This document shows positions 61,171-64,000 of a stretch of 64,000 nt of DNA, piece by piece. The first letter of the stretch is position 1, and each line of letters opens with the position of its first letter. A program made the position numbers and the translations under genes. A model generated the notes under the pieces. The model saw only the letters and a program-made list of their open reading frames with translations. It did no database searches and had not been told where the DNA came from. Source of the stretch: Perognathus longimembris pacificus (taxonomy: Eukaryota > Chordata > Mammalia > Rodentia > Heteromyidae); NCBI RefSeq assembly GCF_023159225.1, contig NC_063162.1, positions 98,722,880 to 98,786,879 of the forward strand, in the 5' to 3' direction.

Positions 61171-61200
61171 CTGACATATTAGAAGCTTACCTAACATTTA

Positions 61201-61554
61201 CTGAAAATCATGGCAAGTATTATAGACATCCTTTCTCAACCACACCATACCTGAGGGTTTAGCTCTGTTTTACTGTATCTTAATCCTTGCCAAATAGAAA
61301 CACTTACACACACACTCATGAGTTTTAATTCAACATGCCAATTTATGAACACAAAGCATCTTCATGAGTGTCACCCTTCCATCATTTTCCCCATCACCTA
61401 CCCAGATAGAATCATTTTCTATCTCTCCATCTTTCAATATGATTATTTTCAAATTTAGTTATACCAATTTAGTATTCCTAATATTATGACCAGGTAACAC
61501 TTTTTATAGCCATCCCTACTTCCTTCCACCCCTAGAAATTTGTCTCAATTCTTG
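61201..61554. other. unassigned non-coding stretch
   Basis: Nothing recognisable. Confidence 0.45.
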
Positions 61555-62445
61555 TCTCTAATCCCTGGAAACCACTAATATATTCTCCATTTCTTTTTTT
61601 TTTTTTAACCTTTACATATACATTTTTTTATATTCTCCATTTCTAAGTATTTGTCATTTCAAAAATATCACATAAACATGGAGTTAGTGGCATGTAACTT
61701 TCTTGGGTCAGTTTTCTTTACTTGGTATAATCATTTGGCCATTTATCTATGCAGTTGGAGATATCACAGTCCATTCATTTTTATTGCTTAATAAGATACT
61801 GTAGTACATATGTACATATATAATGAAGTTTGACTGGAAATGAAATCCACACTTAGGGCTTAGTTTTCTTGGACTTTACAGTCCTATGATAACCATTTCA
61901 TGTGCTTTCCAGTGTCAAGAATGTGGTTATTCATTTTTCCTCTTCTTGCTGTCTTTGTGGATTCATTCCTTTATATAGGCCCTTTATTATAACTTAGACT
62001 TTTAGGAAAAAATATACTTAAATATCTATCAATTTGTCATTGACATTTGTCATTTGACATTGACATTAGCAACAGTATCTTTATGTAATATAGTAAGAAC
62101 TTCTTTCAATATGAGTAAAACATTCTATATAATCTTAAAATATGCATCATGTTCTATAGTGGGAGTATATGATATTTTAGTAGCTTTCAGACCATTTCTG
62201 TCTTGCGTTTTTTTTTTTAGTCTTAGAACCAATGCTATGATGAACATCTTTGTAGAACATTTCATTCCTGTATTTTCCCAGAACAAATTCCTAGAACTGG
62301 TCTTGTTTAATCAAAAGGTGCCTACATATATTCGACTTTCGATATTCATTGATGAATGCCAATTGATTTCATGCCTGCTGGTTGTTTGTGTTTCTCAAAT
62401 ACCCATTAACTCTGGGTATTCTCATTCTCTACATACCCATTAATT
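61555..62445 (-). mobile_element. ancient LINE-1 (L1M-type), antisense
   Basis: 'ccctggaaaccactaatata' (61563), 'ggtataatcatttggccatt' (61723), 'agtccattcatttttattgc' (61769), 'ccaatgctatgatgaacatc' (62229) and 'gaacaaattcctagaactgg' (62281) follow the antisense order of old L1 3' ends. The 129-codon + frame 62054-62443 is antisense repeat, not a gene. Confidence 0.78.
61595..61629 (-). mobile_element. 35-bp poly(T)-led micro-insertion with 16-bp TSD
   Basis: A perfect 16-bp repeat 'tatattctccatttct' (61579-61594 and 61630-61645) flanks 13 T's plus about 22 bp. The minus-strand reading, a short unique stretch ending in poly(A), fits an extremely 5'-truncated retrotransposition event. Confidence 0.65.
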
Positions 62446-62944
62446 GAGTATTGTCATCTTTAAAAATCTTGTTATACTTTGTTTGCTTTTTAAAATCCCA
62501 AAGTGGACCCAACACAATTGGTTTTGTAGTACCCTATTTTTAAAAAATCCCAATTCATTTTAAACACTTTATATAGCATATACCTTTTTTTTAGAAAACT
62601 TGTGGTTGTTTGGAAGCATTTTTCCTATTCTTTGTAGAATTTCAGTAAAGAACTTGCTTTCTCAAGAGAATATTTACTAAAGAAAAAGTAAAACATTTTC
62701 CATAGAGCTAACAGAAAATTTATGAATTCTACCTGACAAAATCGCTGGGCTCTTCACTGTAGAATGGAATTTTGGATACTTGATTGATCAATTACTTGTT
62801 CTTGGCTGCAAGAGGTTGGAGATTCTGACCTTTTGTATTTGTTAGTTTGATGGGAAGATGGTGATTTCTCTTGAAAAACATTCTTTGGCCACTTCAGTGA
62901 AGAAATAAGAAGGTCATTGAAGTCAGTCATAGGTAGACAGCACC
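62446..62944. other. unassigned non-coding stretch
   Basis: Nothing recognisable. Confidence 0.45.
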
Positions 62945-63035
62945 ATTTCTTTTCTTTTGTTCTTTTCTCTTCTTTCCTTTCCCTTCCTCTCTTCCTCCAT
63001 CCCTCCTTCCTTCCTTCTTTCCTCTCTCTCTTTCA
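62945..63035. repeat. (TTCC/TTTC)n pyrimidine tract
   Basis: About 90 bp of interrupted TTCC/TCTT units on the tail side of the following antisense SINE. The Lys/Arg/Glu-rich minus-strand frame over it is low-complexity. Confidence 0.92.
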
Positions 63036-63059
63036 TTTGTTCGTTTTTTCAATCTAGTA

Positions 63060-63235
63060 TTGGAACATAAACACAAGACTTGGAGTGTTTTTTGGGGTTT
63101 TTTTTTGCTCATGGCTGGTGATCATTTTTACTAGTTAACTGGAGACTACTTCCTGTTCTGGTTTGAACTATTATCCTCTGGATCTCAGCCACCTCAGTAT
63201 CTGGCATCACACAAATAAGTCACCAGTGCTTGGCT
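63060..63235 (-). mobile_element. degraded B1-like/Geo SINE, antisense
   Basis: The Geo half is mostly eroded ('gctcatggctggtg'). The linker 'tagttaactggagactac' and the antisense B1-like half ('tggatctcagccacctcagt', 'agtcaccagtgcttggct') are readable. Confidence 0.65.
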
Positions 63236-64000
63236 TTTCACCATTTTCATCCAGTGATACCAATTAGTTTCATCTGCTGATTATATGAGGTTTAAATAAT
63301 ATATTCTTAATTACATTAGAAAACTTCTGTATACAAAGTCAACTCTTTCTTGTTTACATTTATTAGAATCATGGAGACAACAAATAATTATGAAAAATTA
63401 TTTGAATAATAGAAAATTTGCTCACCTTGATGAACTGCAATTTTTAAACAACTTTTGAACTTGTTTTTTACATAAAATTATAAATCTTGTTCGCTTGATT
63501 TCCCCTTATTACTAATAGGGTGAGCAATTTATATGAGACAGAAATGCCAACAACATTTTGCTGGCCTTGTGATTGTGACCTATTTACTTTATGTCTTCCA
63601 TTTCCCAATTACCAAATCACAGGAAGCCAAATTCTGTATCTATCAGTCTCCTTCCCAACCTACTTTCTGGTATAACACATTTAGTTTCCTTATCCTAAAG
63701 TCATGATTAATTTATACTTCTGTTTTCTTCTTTAATGAAGTAATTTTGTTACTAATTTTAATTATAAATCAGGTTAAAAAGGCAAACATTTAAATGACAG
63801 GGCAATAGGGAACCATAAAAAATTATAAAGAATATATCGATTGTAGAATTTTAGAAATATAAAGCACATAGTATACAAAGACTACAGTGAAGAATGGCAG
63901 ATGAAGGACATTGTGACCTTTCTCTGCCTCCTGGGAGCACACACCAAGAAGGAAAACACAACTGTGCGTGTGAGATGGGATGATCTGGAAGACAGGAAGT
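63236..64000. other. unassigned non-coding stretch to window end
   Basis: AT-rich, nothing recognisable. Confidence 0.5.

Noticed and set aside
62054..62443. 129-codon hydrophobic frame that looks like a membrane protein
   Set aside because: The DNA is an antisense ancient LINE-1 3' region; the frame is incidental.

Overview
The window is nuclear DNA from a mammal, most likely a geomyoid rodent (kangaroo rat, pocket mouse or pocket gopher group). The evidence is the interspersed repeats. Two near-intact dimeric SINEs match the IDL-Geo family described from Geomyoidea: a tRNA-Ala/ID-like left half joined to a right 'Geo' half. About ten older copies have a B1/Alu-like left half and a Geo-like right half. 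There are several copies of a rodent-type LINE-1 with a characteristic 3' UTR (a purine block of GGGAAGGGAAAGGGAA type, a G-rich block, then CTGTACATCACTTTGACAAT before the poly(A)). The base composition is AT-rich by eye; I did not compute it. Nothing looks bacterial or viral-genomic. The short ORFs scattered over both strands are what AT-rich non-coding DNA and decayed repeats give by chance.

I found no complete protein-coding gene. The best coding candidate is one exon-like open frame on the minus strand near 60955-61177, closed by a splice-donor-like CAG|GTAATT. The other gene-like sequence is retrocopied: an antisense processed pseudogene at about 39346-40425 (two shifted frames, poly(A) remnant), a 178-bp 3'-UTR-like retrocopy at 37026-37203 with a perfect 17-bp target-site duplication, and weaker candidates at 3071-3268 and 6888-7094. 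All other coding similarity is LINE-1 ORF2.

Layout: 1-5 kb is mostly unassigned. 5-8 kb holds a SINE, an old LINE-1 3' part and fragments. 9.7-14.4 kb holds antisense SINEs, a long CT tract and two abutting LINE-1 3' ends. 14.4-25 kb is largely unassigned, with MIRs, two SINEs and two consecutive LINE-1 3' ends. 25-28.3 kb is a SINE cluster, a LINE-1 end and an MLT1-type LTR. 28.3-32.7 kb is unassigned. 32.7-40.4 kb is a LINE-1 graveyard with two 5'-inverted ('twin-primed') elements, nested insertions and the retropseudogene. 40.4-58.9 kb holds LTRs of the MaLR class, MIRs, SINEs and a LINE-1 with microsatellites. 58.9-62.4 kb holds two ancient antisense LINE-1 parts around the candidate exon. 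62.9-63.2 kb is a TTCC tract next to a degraded SINE.

The window therefore reads as intron or intergenic DNA shaped by retrotransposition. I saw no operon, CRISPR array, tRNA gene, rRNA gene or novel multi-gene system. The observations most worth checking are the candidate exon, the two inverted LINE-1s, the retrocopy with its TSD, and the polymerase III-like boxes in the Geo monomer. Boundaries of old repeats are approximate (often +/-10-30 bp) because they were read by eye without a repeat library.
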